Of a DNA stretch of 5,386 nt, positions 1-5,386 are shown piece by piece; the first letter of the stretch is position 1; every line of letters begins with the position of its first letter. Under the pieces are notes generated by a model, which worked only from the letters and a program-made list of their open reading frames with translations, searched no databases and had not been told where the DNA came from. The position numbers were made by a program, and so were the translations under genes. Source of the stretch: CAZEER01 sp964586315 (GTDB lineage: Bacteria; Fidelibacterota; Marinisomatia; Marinisomatales; UBA1611); assembly GCA_964586315.1 (NCBI GenBank), contig CAZPHE010000108.1:1-5386 (forward strand), in the 5' to 3' direction.

Positions 1-2
1 CA

Positions 3-1001
3 ATATGTGGGAATAGTACCATTTGGAAACCATCTTCATCCGCACAATTAACTGCAATTGCAGTCCAAAAAATATGTAATGAAGTGGTTGCAGTAAATGA
101 TGTTCCAAATATTTTTAGTCTTATTATTGGAAGTGGATCCACTATTGGAGAAATAATGATTAATGATCCTAGTGTTCCTTTAATTTCATTTACAGGATCT
201 ACAAAAATGGGAAAACATGTAAGCAAAACTGTTTCAAAAAGATTTGGGAAATCAATTTTAGAATTAGGCGGTAATAATTGTATAATTGTTGATGAGACTG
301 CAGATATGGAAATGGTTATACCGGCTATAGTCTTTGGTGCAGTAGGTACTGCTGGACAAAGATGCACAAGTACTCGTCGTGTAATTATTCATGAAAATAA
401 ATATGATGAACTGGTGGAAGGTTTAATTAATGCATACAAACAAGTCAATATTGGAGATCCTTTGGATGAAGACACCCTTATGGGTCCTTTGATCAATAAA
501 TCAGCTGTAAAAGATTATTCCAATGCAATTCAAAAAGCGGTAAAAGTTGGAGGGAAGATTCTATATGGAGGAACTGTTATTGAAGGTAAGGGTAATTTTG
601 TTACTCCAACTATCATTAAAGCTGAAAATAAATGGGATATCGTACAAGAAGAAACTTTTGCACCCATTTTATATTTAATTACTTATGATAACTTAGATAA
701 TGCTATAATAATGCATAATGATGTTCCGCAGGGTCTTTCATCTGCTATGTTTACATTGAATGTTAGAAATGCTGAAAAATTTTTATCATCTGTAGGATCT
801 GATTGCGGGATCGCAAATATCAATATTGGCACATCCGGAGCAGAAATAGGAGGAGCATTTGGTGGTGAAAAAGAAACTGGAGGAGGAAGAGAGTCTGGTT
901 CAGATAGTTGGAAACAATATATGAGGCGACAAACTAACACTATTAATTGGAGTAAGGAATTACCATTAGCACAAGGTATCAAATTTGATTTAGATGGTTA
1001 A
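3..1001 (+). CDS. amaB: ALDH7-family aldehyde dehydrogenase, probable 2-aminoadipate-semialdehyde (piperideine-6-carboxylate) dehydrogenase, 5' partial
   Basis: Cytoplasmic NAD(P)-dependent dehydrogenase predicted to oxidise 2-aminoadipate 6-semialdehyde to L-2-aminoadipate. The frame is open to the left edge, and the first visible residues (ICGNSTIWKPS) already belong to the cofactor-binding fold, so the true start lies upstream; the in-frame GTG at 84 is internal. 332 residues are visible, against about 510 for the family, so roughly 175-180 N-terminal residues are missing, including the oxyanion-hole Asn. In visible numbering: WKP at 8-10, FTGST at 63-67 (nucleotide-binding loop), general-base Glu in ELGGNN at 87 (codon 261-263), catalytic Cys in GQRCT at 121 (codon 363-365), ETFAP at 217-221. 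The C-terminal stretch with TSGAEIGGAFGGEK, GGGRESGSD and WKQYMRR is diagnostic of ALDH7 (antiquitin) and shapes its substrate pocket. The lysine aminotransferase 13 bp downstream makes the substrate, which supports this function over a generic aldehyde dehydrogenase. The symbol follows the Pseudomonas enzyme; pcd is also used. Confidence 0.93.
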   Translation: MCGNSTIWKPSSSAQLTAIAVQKICNEVVAVNDVPNIFSLIIGSGSTIGEIMINDPSVPLISFTGSTKMGKHVSKTVSKRFGKSILELGGNNCIIVDETADMEMVIPAIVFGAVGTAGQRCTSTRRVIIHENKYDELVEGLINAYKQVNIGDPLDEDTLMGPLINKSAVKDYSNAIQKAVKVGGKILYGGTVIEGKGNFVTPTIIKAENKWDIVQEETFAPILYLITYDNLDNAIIMHNDVPQGLSSAMFTLNVRNAEKFLSSVGSDCGIANINIGTSGAEIGGAFGGEKETGGGRESGSDSWKQYMRRQTNTINWSKELPLAQGIKFDLDG

Positions 1002-1003
1002 AT

Positions 1004-1009
1004 TATAAT
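1004..1009 (+). promoter_or_regulatory. possible -10 hexamer for a leaderless lat transcript
   Basis: A perfect TATAAT lies in the 13-bp gap, with its last base 5 bp before the lat ATG. At this spacing transcription would start on or next to the A of the start codon, giving a leaderless mRNA. That would fit the absence of any Shine-Dalgarno sequence before lat. No good -35 hexamer is seen: the closest, TTGATT at 985-990, leaves only 13 bp of spacing. In DNA this AT-rich a chance TATAAT is quite likely, and lat may simply be read through from the upstream gene. Confidence 0.2.
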
Positions 1010-1014
1010 TTTTT

Positions 1015-2325
1015 ATGAGGATTGATTTTAGTAAAACAAGAAACACCATTGGACGACATATGCTCGCAGATGGGATGAAACCAGTCATAGATTTGGAAAA
1101 AAGCCATGGATCCTGGCTAGTAGATGGGAATACTGGAAGAGAATACCTTGATCTATTTTCAATGTATGCTTCAATGTCTATAGGATATAATCACCCATAT
1201 GTACTAGAAAATATTGATCGATTGACAAAAGCATCTATAAACAAACCAGCAAACTCTGATATATATTCTCCTGAAATGGCAGCTTTTGTTGATACGGTTT
1301 ATAGAATATCACAACCTGATTATATGCCATATGCATTTTATATTGAAGGTGGTGCTCTTGCAGTAGAAAATACATTAAAAGCAGCCTTTGATTGGAAAGC
1401 AAGAAAAAATATAATCAAAGGTAAGATGCAACCAAAAAATCTAGTAGTACATTTAAAAGATTGTTTTCATGGTCGTACAGGTTATACAATGTCTCTTACT
1501 GATTCCCCTGATCCAAGAAAAGTTCAATATTTTCCAAAATTTGATTGGCCACGTATCACTAATCCTGCTATGATATTTCCAATGAATGAAGAAAACACAG
1601 AGATTGTAAAATCATTGGAAAATAGATCTGTTGAAGAATTAAAGAGAATTCTTCATGATAATCCTGATAATGTTGCATGCTTAATACTAGAACCAATACA
1701 AGGTGAAGGTGGTGATAATCATTTTCGTCAAGAGTATTTAACTACATTGAAACAATTATCATTGGATAATGACTTTTTACTAATTTTTGATGAAGTTCAA
1801 ACGGGTATAGGGATCACAGGAAAAATGTGGGCTCACCAACATTCACTTGTAGAACCAGATCTTATGAGCTTTGGTAAAAAAACTCAATGCTGTGGAATGT
1901 TTGCTGGTGAAAGGTTGGATGAAGTTGACAATCATGTCTTTCAAGAATCAAGCAGGATTAATTCTACTTTTGGTGGAAACCTATTAGATATGGTAAGGTT
2001 TACTATTTATCTTGAATTGATCGAGAAAGATGATCTAGTTCAATTGGCATTAAAAAATGGAGATTATCTTTTATCACTTTTATATGATCTTCAGAAGAAA
2101 AATAAGGATATATTTAGCAATGCAAGAGGTAAGGGGTTATTTTGTGCCTTTGATTTACCAAATACTGAGCAAAGAGATAAGTTTATAAGAATAATGGAAA
2201 ATCATGGCGTCCTGATATTAGGCTGTGGTTATCGCTCTATACGCTTTAGACCACATTTAAATATTAAGAAAGAAGAAATAGATATAGCTATAAACACGAT
2301 GATGAAGGCTTTATCTCAGCTTTGA
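1015..2325 (+). CDS. lat: L-lysine 6-aminotransferase (lysine epsilon-aminotransferase), class III PLP-dependent
   Basis: Cytoplasmic PLP enzyme that transfers the epsilon-amino group of L-lysine to 2-oxoglutarate, giving glutamate and 2-aminoadipate 6-semialdehyde. The 436 residues compare well with the Mycobacterium tuberculosis enzyme (about 449) and align along the whole length from memory, including EGGALAVENTLKAAFDWK at 111-128, FHGR at 151-154, FPKFDWPRI at 173-181, EPIQGEGGD at 226-234, FDEVQTG at 258-264, FGKKTQ at 286-291 and RFRP at 410-413. By that comparison Lys288 is the Schiff-base lysine, Asp259 contacts the pyridine nitrogen, Glu231 corresponds to the substrate-switch glutamate (Glu243) and Arg410 to the carboxylate-binding Arg422. 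The INKPANSD and EGGALAVEN segments separate it from ornithine or GABA aminotransferases. The ATG at 1015 is chosen because homology begins shortly after it; only A and T precede it, with no ribosome binding site. The ALDH7 gene upstream consumes its product; the stop overlaps the start of rsmI. Confidence 0.95.
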   Translation: MRIDFSKTRNTIGRHMLADGMKPVIDLEKSHGSWLVDGNTGREYLDLFSMYASMSIGYNHPYVLENIDRLTKASINKPANSDIYSPEMAAFVDTVYRISQPDYMPYAFYIEGGALAVENTLKAAFDWKARKNIIKGKMQPKNLVVHLKDCFHGRTGYTMSLTDSPDPRKVQYFPKFDWPRITNPAMIFPMNEENTEIVKSLENRSVEELKRILHDNPDNVACLILEPIQGEGGDNHFRQEYLTTLKQLSLDNDFLLIFDEVQTGIGITGKMWAHQHSLVEPDLMSFGKKTQCCGMFAGERLDEVDNHVFQESSRINSTFGGNLLDMVRFTIYLELIEKDDLVQLALKNGDYLLSLLYDLQKKNKDIFSNARGKGLFCAFDLPNTEQRDKFIRIMENHGVLILGCGYRSIRFRPHLNIKKEEIDIAINTMMKALSQL

Positions 2326-3023
2326 TTGTGGATGGCTTAACAGGTAAACTCTATTTAGTATCAACTCCAATAGGAAATTTAGATGATATCACATATAGAG
2401 CGGTAAAAATTCTAGGTAGTGTACCATTAATAGCATCAGAAGATACAAGACATTCAAAAAAATTATTATCACATTATAATATTTCTACGCCTCTTATCAG
2501 TTATTTTGAACATAATAAATTTTCAAGGATTCCTAGACTAATGAATCACATTAAAAATGGTAATGATCTTGGAGTCATTACAGATGCAGGAACGCCTGGA
2601 ATCTCTGATCCCGCGTATAAGTTAGTTAGGGAAGCTATATCTCATTCAATTATTATAGAATCAATTCCAGGACCTAGTGCATTTCTTTCTGGTTTAGTGT
2701 CTTCTGGATTGCCTACAGATAGGTTTATTTTTGAAGGATTTTTACCACCTAAAAAAGGTAGAAAAAAAAGAATAATGTCTGTTGAAGATGAGGATGCAAC
2801 ATTGATATACTATGAGTCACCTAAGCGTTTAATTAGAACTCTTAGTCAATTAAAAGATTTACTAGGAAATAGACCAGCAGTTGTTGCACGTGAATTAACA
2901 AAAATTCATGAAGAAATAAAAAGGGGAACGCTATCTGAATTATTTTTGTATTTTAACAAAATAAAACCTAGGGGTGAATGTGTGATCTTAGTAGGTAAAA
3001 ATGATCAAAATGTATACTTCTAA
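2322..3023 (+). CDS. rsmI: 16S rRNA (cytidine-1402-2'-O)-methyltransferase RsmI
   Basis: S-adenosylmethionine-dependent enzyme of the tetrapyrrole-methylase fold that methylates the ribose of C1402 in the decoding centre of 16S rRNA. Family signatures run in order: LYLVSTPIGNLDDIT at 10-24, ASEDTRHSKKLL at 38-49, SYFEHN at 60-65, VITDAGTPGISDPAY at 85-99 (cofactor side), IPGPSAFLSGL at 115-125, GFLPPKKGRK at 139-148, YYESPKRL at 163-170, VARELTKIHEE at 188-198 and RGECVILV at 217-224. At 233 residues it is about 50 shorter than E. coli RsmI (286) and ends soon after the methylase core, so it lacks the usual C-terminal helical tail; I recall similarly short forms in Bacteroidota. There is no in-frame ATG before the first motif. 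The start is TTG 2322, overlapping the lat stop as TTGA, or GTG 2328. A GAAGG at 2304-2308 is rather far for either. tmk begins within its last codons. Confidence 0.95.
   Translation: MIVDGLTGKLYLVSTPIGNLDDITYRAVKILGSVPLIASEDTRHSKKLLSHYNISTPLISYFEHNKFSRIPRLMNHIKNGNDLGVITDAGTPGISDPAYKLVREAISHSIIIESIPGPSAFLSGLVSSGLPTDRFIFEGFLPPKKGRKKRIMSVEDEDATLIYYESPKRLIRTLSQLKDLLGNRPAVVARELTKIHEEIKRGTLSELFLYFNKIKPRGECVILVGKNDQNVYF
2992..2995 (+). promoter_or_regulatory. tmk: weak ribosome binding site supporting the tmk start at 3001
   Basis: TAGG inside the end of rsmI is followed by five bases and then ATG at 3001. The alternative ATG at 3010 would be 14 bases away. This is the only Shine-Dalgarno-like element at a plausible distance from a start in the window, and it is short, so the support is modest. 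Confidence 0.35.
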
Positions 3024-3642
3024 TAGAGGTGCTTTTATTTCATTCGAAGGTATAGATGGTTGTGGTAAAAGCACTCAAGTAAAAATGCTTTTAGATAAAT
3101 TAAATAAAAAAGGTATAGAATGTTCATTAGTAAGAGAACCAGGTGGTTCTAAAGTTTCAGAAGAAATACGTCGAATATTATTAAAAAATCGGTCAGAACA
3201 ACTATCTTCAAAAGCAGAAGCTTTACTTATGACTGCTAGTAGAGCGCAATTAACAAAATATAAAATTTTACCTAGTATTGAAAAAGGTATATGGGTAATC
3301 GCAGATAGGTATCATGATTCTACCTTTGCATATCAAGGTGGAGGTAGAGGTATTAATAAAGATTTTCTAATTAAGTTAAATGAATTTGCTACTTATAAAT
3401 TGAATCCTGATTTGACCTTTTTCATTGATATCTCAGCTGAAGATGCGTTAAAAAGATCACATAAAACTAATCTAGATAGGATAGAAAGTCTTGGACCAAA
3501 ATTTCAAAATAAAGTAAGAAATTCGTATTTATATCTCGTCAATAAATTTCCAAATCGAATTATTCAAATTAATGGAAATAATTCTATTAAAGTAATACAT
3601 AGTACTATTTGGGAAAAAATAATAAATTTTTTTAATGTTTAA
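3001..3642 (+). CDS. tmk: thymidylate (dTMP) kinase
   Basis: Cytoplasmic P-loop kinase that phosphorylates dTMP to dTDP with ATP, the essential step feeding both de novo and salvage thymidine into dTTP. Visible motifs are the Walker A loop FEGIDGCGKST at 15-25 with Lys23, REPGG at 45-49, the DRY segment DRYHDSTFAYQGGGRGI at 102-118 (dTMP binding), and the lid KRSHKTNLDRIE at 151-162 followed by F and VR-Y further on. Basic residues sit in the lid rather than in the P-loop, as in the E. coli-like type II enzymes. The length of 213 residues is normal. The ATG at 3001 overlaps rsmI by 23 bp and has TAGG ending 5 bp upstream, which favours it over the ATG at 3010; both leave the core intact. The tail is AT-rich and overlaps the next gene by 8 bp, suggesting coupling. 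Confidence 0.96.
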   Translation: MIKMYTSNRGAFISFEGIDGCGKSTQVKMLLDKLNKKGIECSLVREPGGSKVSEEIRRILLKNRSEQLSSKAEALLMTASRAQLTKYKILPSIEKGIWVIADRYHDSTFAYQGGGRGINKDFLIKLNEFATYKLNPDLTFFIDISAEDALKRSHKTNLDRIESLGPKFQNKVRNSYLYLVNKFPNRIIQINGNNSIKVIHSTIWEKIINFFNV

Positions 3643-5272
3643 ACATAAAAATATATTAATGGTAATTCATTACTTTTTATTTGCATCCTTTATTTATGCA
3701 GCTGGAACTAAAGATATTTATAAACAAGTTCGAAAGAATCAATCTCTTATAAATGATGTTTATAGACATATTATTGCTAATTATGTAGATGATATTGATT
3801 TAGATGAATTTACTAAAATGAGTATTAAAAAAATGCTGTCAGAATTAGATCCTTATACAGTGTATATGGAAAATGAAGAAAAAGATGGTATTGAGATGCT
3901 AACAAAAGGTAAATATGGTGGTGTTGGTATTCAAATTGGGAAAAGAGAGAAACAATTAACCGTTATCAGTCCAACCGAAAACTCACCCGCAAAAAGAGCT
4001 GGAATTTTAAGTGGTGACAAAATAATTAGAATAGATAGTGTAACGACTCAAGACCTCTCAATGGATGAAGCTGCAAAACTTATTCGTGGTCCAAAAGGTA
4101 CGGAAGTAATCCTTAGCATACAAAGATATGGCGAAAGTGATTTAATTGATTTTATTTTAATTAGAGAGGATATAAAGGTAAAAGATATATCATATTCTGG
4201 GATGCTTGATGAATATACTGGTTATATACGACTTACTCGTTTTTCACGTAACTCTGATAAAGAAATGAAGATGGCAATTGAAGAGTTAATGGCAAATAAT
4301 ATTAACGGACTTATTTTGGATTTACGTGACAATCCTGGAGGGTTATTAAATTCTGCTGTAAATATACTTGACCTTTTTGTTGAAAAAGGCGAACTGCTTG
4401 TTTGGACAGAAGGGAAAACCCATAAGTCACGTAGACAATATTCAAGTAAAGCTGATCCTATAGTACCGAAGGAAATCAATATTACAGTCCTTGTTAATCA
4501 AGGTAGTGCTTCAGCAAGTGAAATTATTGCAGGTACTTTACAAGATCTAGATAGAGGGGTAATAATTGGTCGTCCAACATTTGGAAAAGGACTTGTCCAA
4601 ACATTATTTAATATAGATAGAAAACGATCATTAAAAGTAACAACTGCTAAATATTATATTCCAAGTGGTAGATTAATTCAAAAACCAGGATACTTACCTG
4701 AAGAATTGATAACAGACACTACCAATTATGATAGTGTGTTTTTCACAAAAGGTGGTCGTTCGGTTTCAGGTATGGGTGGAATTGTTCCTGATCATGAAGT
4801 AGTATTAGATGAAGTTGCTCCAATTTTGTCTGCTAGTTGGAGAAATGGATTATTTTTTAATTTTGTTCAAAAACATAAAATGAATTATGAATCCTTTCAA
4901 CATGTAGAGAATGATACAAATATTTTATCAATGTTTGAAGACTATATTCATTCAAGTGATGTGGAAATTCCCTTAAAAGGTGAAAACAACTATTCCAAAA
5001 TGAAAGAAATGTTATGGAAACTGGATTCAAACAGTGTACAAATTCAGGGTGCAATAGATATTATAGATACTTATTTTGAAGAAAAGGCTATCATGCAATT
5101 TGAAAAGGAACAAAGTAAAATTCATCATTGGCTGATGGTTGAATTTGCTGATTATTTTCAAGGTGGTGAGGGTAGAATCAAAATAAGTGCACGCCAAGAT
5201 AATGATATACAAAAGGCATTAAATATTTTAAATGATCCTGTTGCATATGAAAATATTTTTCTAACCCAATGA
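3635..5272 (+). CDS. exported S41-family carboxy-terminal processing peptidase with PDZ domain (CtpA/Prc type)
   Basis: Serine protease of the tail-specific/CtpA family, predicted to act in the periplasm or at the cell envelope on C-termini of proteins. Residues 1-22 look like a signal peptide: MFKHK, a hydrophobic core, and a likely cut after IYA (22) or AA (23). No lipobox is present. An N-terminal helical part (25-90) contains LSELDPYTVYM, typical of the family. The PDZ domain spans about 92-180, with the GVGI loop at 96-99 and SPAKRAGILSGDKI at 117-130. The S41 core follows, with LDLRDNPGGLL at 228-238, NQGSASASEI at 288-297 and TFGKGLVQT at 315-323. The catalytic pair is Ser293/Lys318 with Gln322, at the same 25- and 4-residue spacings as Prc and CtpB. 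A segment with GGR, GMGGIVPD at 373-386 and a 160-residue mostly helical tail follow, a layout I recall from FCB-group members. The start at ATG 3635 overlaps the tmk stop, has no ribosome binding site, and is needed for the basic signal-peptide N-terminus. Confidence 0.93.
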   Translation: MFKHKNILMVIHYFLFASFIYAAGTKDIYKQVRKNQSLINDVYRHIIANYVDDIDLDEFTKMSIKKMLSELDPYTVYMENEEKDGIEMLTKGKYGGVGIQIGKREKQLTVISPTENSPAKRAGILSGDKIIRIDSVTTQDLSMDEAAKLIRGPKGTEVILSIQRYGESDLIDFILIREDIKVKDISYSGMLDEYTGYIRLTRFSRNSDKEMKMAIEELMANNINGLILDLRDNPGGLLNSAVNILDLFVEKGELLVWTEGKTHKSRRQYSSKADPIVPKEINITVLVNQGSASASEIIAGTLQDLDRGVIIGRPTFGKGLVQTLFNIDRKRSLKVTTAKYYIPSGRLIQKPGYLPEELITDTTNYDSVFFTKGGRSVSGMGGIVPDHEVVLDEVAPILSASWRNGLFFNFVQKHKMNYESFQHVENDTNILSMFEDYIHSSDVEIPLKGENNYSKMKEMLWKLDSNSVQIQGAIDIIDTYFEEKAIMQFEKEQSKIHHWLMVEFADYFQGGEGRIKISARQDNDIQKALNILNDPVAYENIFLTQ

Positions 5273-5334
5273 ACCAAATTAATTATGAATTTAAACAGAT
5301 CACGTTCTCTACTTAATTTTAATAGTTTTTTATT

Positions 5335-5386
5335 GGGCGATTAGCTCAGTTGGTTAGAGCGCTACGTTGACATCGTAGAGGTCGGC
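5335..5386 (+). tRNA. tRNA-Val(GAC), 3' partial
   Basis: The first 52 bases of a tRNA are visible and the window ends in the T stem. The parts are: acceptor strand GGGCGAT (5335-5341), TA at 8-9, D stem GCTC/GAGC (5344-5347 with 5357-5360) around AGTTGGTTA, G26, anticodon stem CTACG/CGTAG (5362-5366 with 5374-5378), loop TTGACAT with anticodon GAC at 5369-5371, variable loop AGGTC, then GGC. Both complete stems pair perfectly. GAC reads valine codons GUC and, by wobble, GUU. The closing acceptor strand (expected ATCGCCC) and the T loop lie beyond the edge. The gene is on the same strand, 62 bp after the protease. Confidence 0.95.

Noticed and set aside
683..982. Antisense open frame of 99 codons within the aldehyde dehydrogenase gene
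   Set aside because: It lies wholly opposite a strongly conserved coding region and its translation shows no recognisable domain; it is a shadow of the real gene.
84..1001. GTG at 84 as the start of the aldehyde dehydrogenase
   Set aside because: The same frame is open back to base 3 and encodes family sequence (GNSTIWKPS), so the GTG is an internal valine codon.
1015..2325. Beta-lactam (cephamycin-type) biosynthetic cluster suggested by lat plus a pcd-like gene
   Set aside because: The neighbours are rsmI, tmk and a protease, with no ACV synthetase or isopenicillin N synthase gene; lysine catabolism explains the pair better.
4222..4479. Antisense open frame of 85 codons within the S41 protease gene
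   Set aside because: It is opposite the catalytic core of the protease, has no own context or ribosome binding site, and resembles no family.
4857..5212. Two short antisense open frames opposite the protease tail
   Set aside because: They are short, overlap each other, lie inside a coding region and have no supporting signal.
5273..5334. Terminator for the protease operon or promoter for the tRNA in the 62-bp spacer
   Set aside because: No stable GC-containing stem is present. The T-run at 5326-5331 lacks a hairpin, and the best -10-like TTTAAT (5318-5323) has no -35 partner. AT-rich sequence alone is not enough.
5335..5386. tRNA gene as an integration site for a mobile element
   Set aside because: No integrase, direct repeat or foreign-looking gene is visible in the window, and the 3' end of the tRNA, where such sites lie, is outside it.

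Overview
The window is about 5.4 kb of AT-rich bacterial DNA, packed with genes that all lie on the + strand. It holds a 5'-truncated aldehyde dehydrogenase of the ALDH7 family, an L-lysine 6-aminotransferase (lat), rsmI, tmk, an S41 carboxy-terminal processing peptidase, and the first two thirds of a tRNA-Val(GAC) that runs off the right edge. No mobile element, CRISPR array, long repeat or phage gene is visible. I find no convincing undescribed system here; the unusual points are modest.

Left part (about 1-2325): the two genes together encode a short lysine-oxidation route. LAT moves the epsilon-amino group of lysine to 2-oxoglutarate, giving 2-aminoadipate 6-semialdehyde, which is in equilibrium with piperideine-6-carboxylate. 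The ALDH7 enzyme oxidises this to L-2-aminoadipate. The genes are 13 bp apart in functional order reversed (dehydrogenase first). Their signature motifs are intact, apart from the dehydrogenase N-terminus, which lies outside the window.

Middle and right part (2322-5272): three housekeeping-type genes follow with overlapping ends. rsmI (16S rRNA C1402 2'-O-methylation) starts on a non-ATG codon over the lat stop. tmk (dTMP kinase) starts inside the end of rsmI. The exported S41 protease starts inside the end of tmk. The overlaps suggest co-transcription and translational coupling, so the lysine genes and the housekeeping genes may share a transcript. A 62-bp spacer without a clear terminator separates the protease from the tRNA.

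Organism: the low G+C content, scarce Shine-Dalgarno sequences, short RsmI without the usual C-terminal tail, and an S41 protease with a 'GGR-V-G-GGI-PD' segment are all reminiscent of the Bacteroidota/Marinimicrobiota (FCB) side of the bacteria, possibly a streamlined marine lineage. This placement is an inference from recalled sequences and is of low certainty.
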